Shown here in pieces: positions 1 to 6,814 of a stretch of 64,000 nucleotides of DNA. The stretch covers positions 186,001 through 250,000 of the forward strand of contig NZ_JAKGCR010000003.1 in assembly GCF_022668875.1 (NCBI RefSeq), given 5' to 3'. A program made the translations under genes and the position numbers. Each line of letters opens with the position of its first letter. The first letter of the stretch is position 1. The notes under the pieces were generated by a model that was given only the letters and a program-made list of their open reading frames with translations, was not told the origin of the DNA and made no database searches. This stretch comes from Domibacillus sp. PGB-M46. Its GTDB lineage: Bacteria > Bacillota > Bacilli > Bacillales > Domibacillaceae.

Positions 1-156
1 CAGGAAGTAGACGAAAAGCTTGAAGCGATCTTAACGGCTGCTTTTACGAATGTATATAATACAGCCCAGAAGCATGAAACAGATATGCGCCTTGCCGCTT
101 ACATGGCGGGATTGAAGAAAATGGTTGAGGCATGCACGTACCGTGGATGGGTTTAA
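1..156 (+). CDS. Glutamate dehydrogenase, C-terminal end (partial)
   Basis: Only the last 51 codons are inside the window; the reading frame opens at base 1 and stops at TAA 154-156. The peptide ends in MRLAAYMAGLKKMVEA followed by a YRGWV-type terminus, which matches my recollection of the C-terminus of Bacillus RocG/GudB hexameric NAD-dependent glutamate dehydrogenases. The enzyme interconverts glutamate and 2-oxoglutarate plus ammonium in the cytoplasm. Whether it is the RocG or GudB type cannot be told from this stretch. A strong terminator follows directly, so it closes its transcription unit. Confidence 0.85.
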   Translation, partial: QEVDEKLEAILTAAFTNVYNTAQKHETDMRLAAYMAGLKKMVEACTYRGWV

Positions 157-160
157 TGAA

Positions 161-187
161 GGAGCGCCCTTTGGGTGCTCCTTTTTT
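161..187 (+). terminator. Intrinsic terminator after glutamate dehydrogenase
   Basis: A GGAGC-G-CCC / GGG-T-GCTCC hairpin with a 3-nt loop is followed by a run of T, five bases downstream of the stop codon. Confidence 0.9.
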
Positions 188-234
188 CTACTGAAAAAGA
201 TAGATAGAGGAGAAAGGAAGGGAAGGGGTACGGG

Positions 235-600
235 GTGTCTTTTAAAATAGGCTTTCGCACGGTGAAAACAGCTGTGGCTGTGTCAGCAGCGATTGCCGCC
301 GCAGGGTTTCTTCAGCTTGAGTTTTATGTATCGTCCGCAATCATTACAATCTTATGTGTACAGCATTCACGTCAGAAGTCACTTCCAAGCGCCCGTGACC
401 GCTTTTTTGCCTGCATGCTGTAGATCCCGTTTTCGTTTGGCTTTCTGGACGTCGTTCCGCTCCATGAATCGAACGAAGAAATGGCAGATTGGATCGAATC
501 ATTCAGCTGTGGCAGCGAAGTAAAAGACGGGACCCCCCTCAGCCTGCCTGCCTTCTTCTTGCTATTTGGGAGATGAATCAGTTTATGGGCCAGCACCCCC
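235..600 (+). pseudogene. Remnant of aromatic acid exporter (ArAE/FUSC, YqjA-like)
   Basis: A GTG-started frame at 235 gives 62 residues beginning MSFKIGFRTVKTAVAVSAA, with a hydrophobic segment and a GIITILC-like stretch, resembling the N-terminus of Bacillus YqjA-type aromatic acid exporters, which are normally several hundred residues long. It stops at 421-423. Frames after the stop contain short gene-like pieces, for example a peptide ending WEMNQFMGQHPR at about 540-605 that resembles a C-terminal helix, but no single frame is open. I read this as a gene that lost most of its middle and decayed. Family assignment rests on the N-terminus only. No ribosome site as good as those of the neighbours is needed to explain it. 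Confidence 0.5.
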
Positions 601-657
601 GGTAGAAAGGACCCTTCCTTTTATGGTAAGTTAAATAAAAAGAGAAAGGGTTTTTTT

Positions 658-2133
658 ATGGAACGCATCACCTTTCAGACAGTTCATCCGGACACAGCGG
701 CGGCCGATGCAGGGCAGCAGCTGTCAAACTGCCATTGTATCGTCATTCAAAAAGGCGAAAATTATTATACAATCGAACAGCACGAAGCGGGCCTGCTTCC
801 AGGCGAGGGCACCATTGGTGAATGGCTGGAGAGAAGCGGCTGGCTTCCATCATCAGCGGTTCAGGCCGAAGGAGAGGGCGATTGGGATTGGCGCCGGCCT
901 GTCCTTTACGTACGGGACAACGGCATTGACCAGATCGTCACCCCGGCTATGCGGATCCGCCTTTTAACCGGGTATTTTCATACACTGGCCGAAACGATTA
1001 ATGATTCCGTGACGGCAGTTGACAGAGAAGGAACCGTTCTTTTCTGGAATACAACGGCTGAAGAAACGTACGGCATTTCCCGGGAAAAAATTATCGGGCA
1101 AAAAATCGGTGACCATTTCCAGGCCGAGTCGGTTGTACTTAACAGTGTTCTTCAGCATGGCCAGAACATCCGGGGGGAATATCACCGTCCAAATGAGACC
1201 AACCACGTGCTCATTAACGCTTCTCCAGTTGTAGTAGATGGGAATATAGCCGGCGGCATTGCGACCGAGCACGATATTACCAATATGATGAAGCTGAATG
1301 ACGAGCTCGATTCAGCGCTGCCGATGCATATACAGGCGAAAGATCCTTTTTCCTCTATTACGGGCAGTGATCCAAAGCTTGCGGCTTCTCTGGAAGCAGC
1401 GCGAAAAGCAGCGCACGCCAACATGCCGGTTCATTTAACGGGCGAGCCGGGCTCCGGAAAAGAAATGATGGCCCAGGCGATTCATTTCAGCGGCTCCAAA
1501 GCAGCCGAGCCGTTCGTTGCGATGAACTGCAGTGTGGTGCCGGAATCATTGCTTGAAATGGAGCTGTTCGGCTACGGAAACGACAGCCAGACGGGCAAGC
1601 TGAATCAAGCGTGGGGCGGCACATTGTTCATTGGAGACATCGACAAGCTGCCAGCACCGCTTCGGGACCGGCTGTTTGCTTCAACAGAGGACGTCCGGCT
1701 TATTACCGCCTCCAGCAGCCCAGTCGTACTTGACCAAACAATGGCGATCACCATTGACATTCCGCCGCTCCGAAACCGGAAAGAAGATATTCTGCCGCTT
1801 GTTGAAACCTTCTTAAAAGAGTTCAGTGCCAAGTACAACAAACCAATGGATACAATCAGTCCGGATGCAGCGCTTATGCTCACTGAGCACGAATGGCCTG
1901 GCAACGTACGCGAGCTCCGCAATGTCATCGAGCGCTGCGTCCTGCTTGGCGACGGGCCGGTACTCACCAAAAAGCACTTGCCGGAGGATATGGCCCGCCC
2001 CGCTAAAACTGATGAGGCGGCCGCCATCGAGCAGGCACTGCAAAAAACATATGGCAACAAATCCGCAGCCGCCACCCTGCTCGGCATTTCCAGAGGCACG
2101 CTTTACAACAAAATGAAAGAATACGGACTTTAA
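658..2133 (+). CDS. PAS-AAA+-Fis transcriptional regulator lacking GAFTGA
   Basis: A 491-residue regulator in the NtrC/RocR class. Residues about 105-212 form a PAS domain, 230-435 an AAA+ module with Walker A GEPGSGKE (263-270) and an arginine-finger segment LRNRKED (371-377), and 452-491 a Fis-type helix-turn-helix. Two features are abnormal. The loop that normally carries GAFTGA, the sigma-54 contact, is shortened to GYGNDSQTGKL (305-315), and the Walker B segment reads GGTLFIGDID rather than GGTLFLDEI. It therefore probably does not open sigma-54 promoters and may act as a TyrR-like regulator on sigma-A promoters, or be degenerate. The start is ATG 658 behind GAGAAAGG. The adjacent glutamate dehydrogenase suggests an amino-acid catabolism role, but that is only inference. 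Confidence 0.85.
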   Translation: MERITFQTVHPDTAAADAGQQLSNCHCIVIQKGENYYTIEQHEAGLLPGEGTIGEWLERSGWLPSSAVQAEGEGDWDWRRPVLYVRDNGIDQIVTPAMRIRLLTGYFHTLAETINDSVTAVDREGTVLFWNTTAEETYGISREKIIGQKIGDHFQAESVVLNSVLQHGQNIRGEYHRPNETNHVLINASPVVVDGNIAGGIATEHDITNMMKLNDELDSALPMHIQAKDPFSSITGSDPKLAASLEAARKAAHANMPVHLTGEPGSGKEMMAQAIHFSGSKAAEPFVAMNCSVVPESLLEMELFGYGNDSQTGKLNQAWGGTLFIGDIDKLPAPLRDRLFASTEDVRLITASSSPVVLDQTMAITIDIPPLRNRKEDILPLVETFLKEFSAKYNKPMDTISPDAALMLTEHEWPGNVRELRNVIERCVLLGDGPVLTKKHLPEDMARPAKTDEAAAIEQALQKTYGNKSAAATLLGISRGTLYNKMKEYGL

Positions 2134-2141
2134 TACAAGAG

Positions 2142-2181
2142 CCAGTTTCCTGCCGCGGCGGGGAGTTGGTTTTTTTATTTT
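2142..2181 (+). terminator. Terminator of the PAS-AAA-Fis regulator gene
   Basis: A 13-bp stem (CCAGTTTCCTGCC with GGCGGGGAGTTGG, using several G-T pairs) with a 2-nt loop is followed by seven T. It lies 12 bases after the stop codon. Confidence 0.75.
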
Positions 2182-2228
2182 TCGGCTCAAATAAACACCA
2201 TTCCGGCCCAAAATAAAAAAATCCGGCC
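2182..2228. repeat. Three-unit TCCGGCC array, 20-bp period
   Basis: TCGGCTC, TCCGGCC and TCCGGCC begin at 2182, 2202 and 2222, exactly 20 bp apart, separated by AT-rich spacers. The array sits in the 3' flank of the regulator gene, right after its terminator. The same unit recurs with the same period in mirrored form at 11644-11749. Function unknown. Confidence 0.6.
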
Positions 2229-2310
2229 TAACAGTGCTTGGGTATATTCTTATTGAAAGGTAATATTTCCTTATAAACCGAAAATGTTAATAGTAAGGGA
2301 GTTAGTTAAA

Positions 2311-2706
2311 ATGAAAAAAACAGTCCGTGTAGTAGGAGCAGTCATTGAAAATGAAAAAAGTGAAATTTTATGTGCATTACGTTCCCCGGACATGACCTTG
2401 CCAAACTTATGGGAGTTTCCAGGAGGGAAAATTGAAGCGGGCGAAACACCTGAAGAAAGCTTAAAGCGTGAAATCCAAGAAGAGTTAGCTTGCGAGATTG
2501 AAGTGGGAGAGAAAATTGAAGAAGTCATGCATGAATATGAGACAGTGATCGTGAATTTATTAACCTATCGCTCTCGTATTTTAAGCGGGCTTCCAACTCC
2601 CGAGGAGCATGCGGAATTACGCTGGGTCTCACGTGATCGATTGAATGATTTGGAATGGGCGCCCGCTGACATTCCTACTATTACTCAACTTATGAACGGA
2701 TATTAA
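2311..2706 (+). CDS. Nudix (MutT-like) (deoxy)nucleoside triphosphate pyrophosphohydrolase
   Basis: A 131-residue cytoplasmic Nudix hydrolase. The Nudix box is complete: GGKIEAGETPEESLKREIQEEL, with the metal-binding REIQEE core, after an LWEFPGG lead-in typical of MutT and 8-oxo-dGTP diphosphatases. Members hydrolyse NTP or dNTP analogues to NMP plus pyrophosphate, often to sanitise oxidised nucleotides. I chose ATG 2311 (MKKTVRVVGAVIENE) because GGGAG lies nine bases upstream; an in-frame ATG at 2284 has no comparable site. Codon use here is visibly AT-richer than in flanking genes, and the following 400 bp are also AT-rich, so a transferred segment is possible. The substrate is not predictable. 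Confidence 0.88.
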   Translation: MKKTVRVVGAVIENEKSEILCALRSPDMTLPNLWEFPGGKIEAGETPEESLKREIQEELACEIEVGEKIEEVMHEYETVIVNLLTYRSRILSGLPTPEEHAELRWVSRDRLNDLEWAPADIPTITQLMNGY

Positions 2707-2803
2707 TTCTGCTAAAGTAAGACCTCCAATGCTGAGTAAAGTAAAGGAACTCTACGACAAAGAGAGCACAGACCATGCTGCATTTGTGGCAAGGTCTGTA
2801 TAG
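2705..2803 (+). pseudogene. Possible gene fragment (VKELYDKES...) in the 2707-3113 gap
   Basis: In the frame starting at 2705 a stretch reads AKVRPPMLSKVKELYDKES and ends ...AAFVARSV before a TAG at 2801-2803. It looks like protein coding rather than random sequence but has no start of its own and overlaps the Nudix stop. It may be the C-terminal tail of a lost gene. The rest of the gap to 3113 is AT-rich; besides the kinase promoter I see nothing convincing in it. Confidence 0.25.
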
Positions 2804-2995
2804 CTTTTATTAAGAGATAAAAAAGATAGTTTAATAGAATAGTTGCCAAATTGGTTTAACTCTATAGCTTTCCCCGTTTTTCTTCCATTTCCAGCACCTA
2901 TAGGACTCCTCCAGCTAAGTTTCTCCCATAATTACATATATGAAATTATTACATTCAACAACTGTCTGAATAGTCATATTTCCATCTTTATATCA

Positions 2996-3004
2996 TGTTA
3001 TAAT
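2996..3004 (+). promoter_or_regulatory. Extended -10 promoter for the histidine kinase
   Basis: TGtTATAAT at 2996-3004 is a perfect -10 with a TGn extension, about 110 bases before the kinase start. No good -35 hexamer is visible, which is usual for extended -10 promoters. Confidence 0.5.
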
Positions 3005-3113
3005 CATCCTAATATGGAACATAAAAAGAGGTTTGTAAGCGCTGCCTTTTTCAAAAAAAGAACATACGGGATTTATTTCTTTATAGGACCATTACGTTAA
3101 GCAGGAGGGCATC

Positions 3114-6100
3114 ATGGAGATATTTAAAGGAAAGCCTGTTAATCAAAACTGTTGTACAAACGACGTCTCGACAGATGAAATGAAGTCTATTATAGATTTA
3201 CATACATGGATGATTAAAACGCTCGCCAGTGGCGATTCACTGCAGACAACGATACAGGCACTGACATCGAAGCTTGAGGAGCATTTTCAACGGAAAACAC
3301 ACTGTTCTCTTTTAATGGTGAATGAGGAAAACAGGCTTGCTGTTGAATATGCACCGACCCTTCCTGAGGCGTACCAGCAGGCGATTCATCTTGTTGAAGC
3401 AGGTCCGACAATTGGATCATGTGGAGCTGCCGTCTGCCGGAAAGAAACCGTTATTTCTCCTGATATTGAGAATGATCCGCTTTGGAAAGATTTTTGCGAG
3501 GATGCCCTCCATTTTGGGCTCAAAGCCTGCTGGTCCAGTCCGATTCTTGTAGAAGAGCATGTTGTCGGTACATTTGCGGTTTACCACTCACAGATTTGCA
3601 CACCTGCTGCGCATGAAATCGAGATGCTCGAAACGTGTGCCAGTCTGGCAGGGCTTGCGATTGAGCGGGACCGGCGGATCAAGCTGGAACGGCAGCTGCA
3701 GGAAAGCGAGCAGCGGTTTAAATCGTTGTTTGATTACTATCCTGACTCTGCTTATATTTTTTCACTGGAAGGACATTTTTTAGATTTCAACCAGGCATCG
3801 GAGCCGATATCCGGGTACAGCAAAAAAGAGCTGCTTGGGAAGAACTTTCTTCCGTTCATTGCCTCCCAAGATAGAGAAAGAGTATGGAATCATTTTAATG
3901 AGGCAAAGAAAGGCATTGTTCAGCACTATGAATGCAGGGTTGAGCATAGAAAAGGAAATCAGTTAATTGTAAGCTTGACCAATGTTCCAATTATGGTGAA
4001 TGGCGCGGTTGTCGGTGTATACGGAATTGGCCGCGATGTTACCCGTGAGAAAGAATTGGAAGACAAATTAGTGGCAACTCATCAAGAAATGGAACACCTG
4101 TTTAAAAACCATTCAGGACTTATTTTTAAATATAAAAAGGAAAACGGACAGTTTATCCATACATTCGGAGAAGGACAGCTGCTCAAGCGGATGGGTTTAA
4201 AGATCGAAGAAGCGATTGGAAAAACGCTGTATGACTTTTTCCCGAAAGAGCTTGCCGAGAAAAAAGAGAAAATGTATCAAATAGGCTGGGAAGGAAAAGA
4301 AGCAGCCTATGAAGTGGGGACACACGATATTCACTATAAAGCGGTGTTGAACCCAGTTTTTAAAGATGGACAAGTCGTTGAAGTCATTGTCACATGCAAT
4401 GATATTACAGAGCTGAAAAAAGCCCATGAAGAGCTGTGTAAAACGAAGGAGCTGCTGGAATCTTTCATAAATAATACAGCTGATGCGATCGTGACGGTAA
4501 ACAGTAACGGCCAGATTACCTATGTGAACAAGGCGTATGTGGATTTATTCGGCTGGCGGGAAGACGAGCTGCTGGGCAAAGAGATTTCGAACGTGCCGGA
4601 TCACTGTAAGGAAGAATTCACTCGTCTTGTACAGCTTACCTTTTCAGAGAAAAAGGTGAGCCAGTTTGAGACGGAGCGGCTAAGTAAAAACAGAAGGATC
4701 ATTCCGGTTAGTGTGACACAATCTCCGCTTAAAGATAAGAATGGCAGGGTAACCGGAGCATCTGCCATCATCCGGGATATTAGCAAGCAGAAAAGGACAG
4801 AACGAGAGCTGGAGGAAAACAAGCAGCGTTACCAGTCGCTTTTCTACTACAATCCAGATCTTGTTTACAGTATGGATGTGAATGGTACGCTGCTCAATAC
4901 AAACCTTTCGTTTCATCGAGTATTAGGCTACACGCCTGAGCAAGTGAAAGGGAAGGGATGGGAAATATTTGCAGGGAACCAGTCTCTTGATGAAATAAAG
5001 CAGTATTTTGAGAGGGCGTTACAAGGAACGCCGCAAAGCTATGAAACGGCCGGCATTCACCAGAATGGCCAGGAAGTAATGGTTCACGCGACGAATATGC
5101 CGATTATAGTAGACGGTCAAATTGTAGGCGTTTATGGAATTGCAAAGGATATAACCGAACAGAAGAAAGCACAGCTGGAAATTCTTTCGTTGAAGCAGCA
5201 AATGGAACTGGTACTGAATTCGGTTGGAGACGGTATTTACGCAATGAATGAAAACCGGGAAATTACTTTAATCAATCCGGCGGGTGCGAAAATGCTTGGT
5301 TATGACGCGCAGGAATTGTTAGGCAAAACGCCAAAAGAGACATTCCGTCATGTATATGAACTTGAACGTTGTATGCCGAATCATACGCTGCTTGATGGGA
5401 AAACCCGCTACGTCACAGACGAGCTTTTTTATAGAAAAGACGGTACGAGCTTTCCTGTCGACTATATCTGTTCCCCTATCCTGGAAAACGGAGAAATTCA
5501 GGGAGTTGTAGTTGCTTTTAGAGATATTTCAGAGAAGAAAATGGCGGAAGAATATCTTCTGAAATCAGCCAAATTAGAAATGGCCGGACAGCTGGCAGCG
5601 GGAGTGGCTCATGAAATTCGAAATCCACTCACCTGCATTCAAGGATTTATTCGATTATTGGAAGAAACGGACAAGCGTGAACCAGAATATTTCTCGATTA
5701 TAAGATCAGAATTTGAACGGATTGAAGGCATTATTGGTGAATTTTTAGCCCTCGCTAAACCGCAGGCGCTGAACTTTCAGAAAAATGATATTGGGTTTAT
5801 CCTTATGCAAACCGTCCATTTAATGAATGCCCAGGCGATTATGCATAACGTAGAGATTGTTACGATGATAGAGGAGGGTCTTCCTTTATTCCAATCCGAT
5901 AAACATCAACTGAAGCAGGTGTTTATTAATGTGATAAAAAATGCGATTGAGGCCACTGCTTCTAAAGGAACATTGACCATTACCTGCAAAAAAACGAGCT
6001 CCCATCTTCATATCGAATTTCAAGACCAGGGAGAAGGAATTTCGCCGGAAAGAATTAAACATCTGTTTGAACCTTTTTACTCTACTAAAGAAAAAGGAAC

Positions 6101-6227
6101 GGGCCTGGGGCTGATGGTAAGTTACAAAATCATCGAAGAGCATAAGGGAATGATGCGGGTTGAAAGTGAGGAAGGAAATGGGACAACGGTTCATATTCTT
6201 CTTCCTCTTGCATCCCGGCCGTTATAA
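3114..6227 (+). CDS. GAF-multi-PAS sensor histidine kinase (sporulation-kinase/NtrB type)
   Basis: A 1037-residue soluble sensor kinase. By reading, a GAF domain covers residues 24-185, then five PAS/PAC modules at about 198-315, 325-437, 446-560, 570-685 and 694-810, then HisKA 815-885 with the phospho-acceptor His833 in GVAHEIRNPL, and an ATPase domain 925-1033 with N box (IKNAIEA), G1 (DQGEGIS) and G2 (GTGLGL). No transmembrane segment is apparent, so signals are probably cytoplasmic (redox, ligand or protein). Multi-PAS kinases of this form in Bacillus include KinA/KinE-type phosphorelay kinases, but the target here is unknown because no response regulator gene is adjacent. ATG 3114 is preceded by AGGAGGG six bases upstream. 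It is transcribed alone. Confidence 0.9.
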   Translation: MEIFKGKPVNQNCCTNDVSTDEMKSIIDLHTWMIKTLASGDSLQTTIQALTSKLEEHFQRKTHCSLLMVNEENRLAVEYAPTLPEAYQQAIHLVEAGPTIGSCGAAVCRKETVISPDIENDPLWKDFCEDALHFGLKACWSSPILVEEHVVGTFAVYHSQICTPAAHEIEMLETCASLAGLAIERDRRIKLERQLQESEQRFKSLFDYYPDSAYIFSLEGHFLDFNQASEPISGYSKKELLGKNFLPFIASQDRERVWNHFNEAKKGIVQHYECRVEHRKGNQLIVSLTNVPIMVNGAVVGVYGIGRDVTREKELEDKLVATHQEMEHLFKNHSGLIFKYKKENGQFIHTFGEGQLLKRMGLKIEEAIGKTLYDFFPKELAEKKEKMYQIGWEGKEAAYEVGTHDIHYKAVLNPVFKDGQVVEVIVTCNDITELKKAHEELCKTKELLESFINNTADAIVTVNSNGQITYVNKAYVDLFGWREDELLGKEISNVPDHCKEEFTRLVQLTFSEKKVSQFETERLSKNRRIIPVSVTQSPLKDKNGRVTGASAIIRDISKQKRTERELEENKQRYQSLFYYNPDLVYSMDVNGTLLNTNLSFHRVLGYTPEQVKGKGWEIFAGNQSLDEIKQYFERALQGTPQSYETAGIHQNGQEVMVHATNMPIIVDGQIVGVYGIAKDITEQKKAQLEILSLKQQMELVLNSVGDGIYAMNENREITLINPAGAKMLGYDAQELLGKTPKETFRHVYELERCMPNHTLLDGKTRYVTDELFYRKDGTSFPVDYICSPILENGEIQGVVVAFRDISEKKMAEEYLLKSAKLEMAGQLAAGVAHEIRNPLTCIQGFIRLLEETDKREPEYFSIIRSEFERIEGIIGEFLALAKPQALNFQKNDIGFILMQTVHLMNAQAIMHNVEIVTMIEEGLPLFQSDKHQLKQVFINVIKNAIEATASKGTLTITCKKTSSHLHIEFQDQGEGISPERIKHLFEPFYSTKEKGTGLGLMVSYKIIEEHKGMMRVESEEGNGTTVHILLPLASRPL

Positions 6228-6356
6228 AGTTTAAAAGACTTTGTGGCTTGTAAATAAAGGACTTTCGAACGTCTGTGTGGAAAAAGAATGATGTATAGAA
6301 GCAGTACCTTCCACCGGTTGCTGGAAGAATGAATATGAGAAACAGGAGTGATTAGA

Positions 6357-6770
6357 ATGGCGGTTCAGCCATATTTAGTGTTTGATGGAAACTGCGAGGA
6401 CGTTCTTTCTTTTTATGAAAATGTATTCGGCACAGAAGCAAAGCGAATGACATTCGGTGAAGCGCCGCCGCATCCCGATCATCCGCTGCCGGAAGAAGCG
6501 AAAAGCCGCATTATGCATGCGAATTTGGAAGTAGAGGGTACAACGCTTCTGTTTTCCGATACGTTTCCAGGTACGCCGTATGCACCGGGCAGCGCAATCA
6601 GCCTGGCGCTCGTTGGCTCGGATATGGACAAGCTGCGTTCTTATTTTGAAGGACTGGCTGTAGGTGGTACAGTGACGATGCCGCTGCAGGAAACGTTCTG
6701 GAGCAAGCTGTATGGGCAGGTCCGCGATCCATTCGGCATTGACTGGCAGATTAGCTACAGTGAGCAATAA
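6357..6770 (+). CDS. VOC family (PhnB/glyoxalase-like) protein
   Basis: A 137-residue single-domain VOC protein. The N-terminus VQPYLVFDGNCEDVLSFYENVFG and the C-terminal DPFGIDWQISY are characteristic of the PhnB/YjdN subgroup, whose members are small cytoplasmic homodimers of mostly unproven function, some annotated as 3-demethylubiquinone methyltransferase-like. Few metal ligands of true glyoxalases can be placed with certainty, so no reaction is assigned. ATG 6357 is preferred because AGGAG lies eight bases upstream; an upstream GTG at 6348 overlaps that ribosome site. It is monocistronic and convergent with helD. Confidence 0.8.
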   Translation: MAVQPYLVFDGNCEDVLSFYENVFGTEAKRMTFGEAPPHPDHPLPEEAKSRIMHANLEVEGTTLLFSDTFPGTPYAPGSAISLALVGSDMDKLRSYFEGLAVGGTVTMPLQETFWSKLYGQVRDPFGIDWQISYSEQ

Positions 6771-6771
6771 G

Positions 6772-6814
6772 AAAAAACGTGCTCCGGCCCAAATTGGCCG
6801 GAGCACGTTTTTTA
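6772..6814. terminator. Bidirectional terminator between VOC gene and helD
   Basis: A perfect long stem (AAAAAACGTGCTCCGGCC with its complement) and a 6-nt loop lie between the two convergent stop codons. A-tract and T-tract on the two sides allow termination on both strands; the helD stop codon overlaps the T-tract. Confidence 0.95.

Noticed and set aside
2843-3100. 85-codon open frame in the gap before the kinase
   Set aside because: No ribosome site, odd composition, and it overlaps the kinase promoter; not a credible protein.
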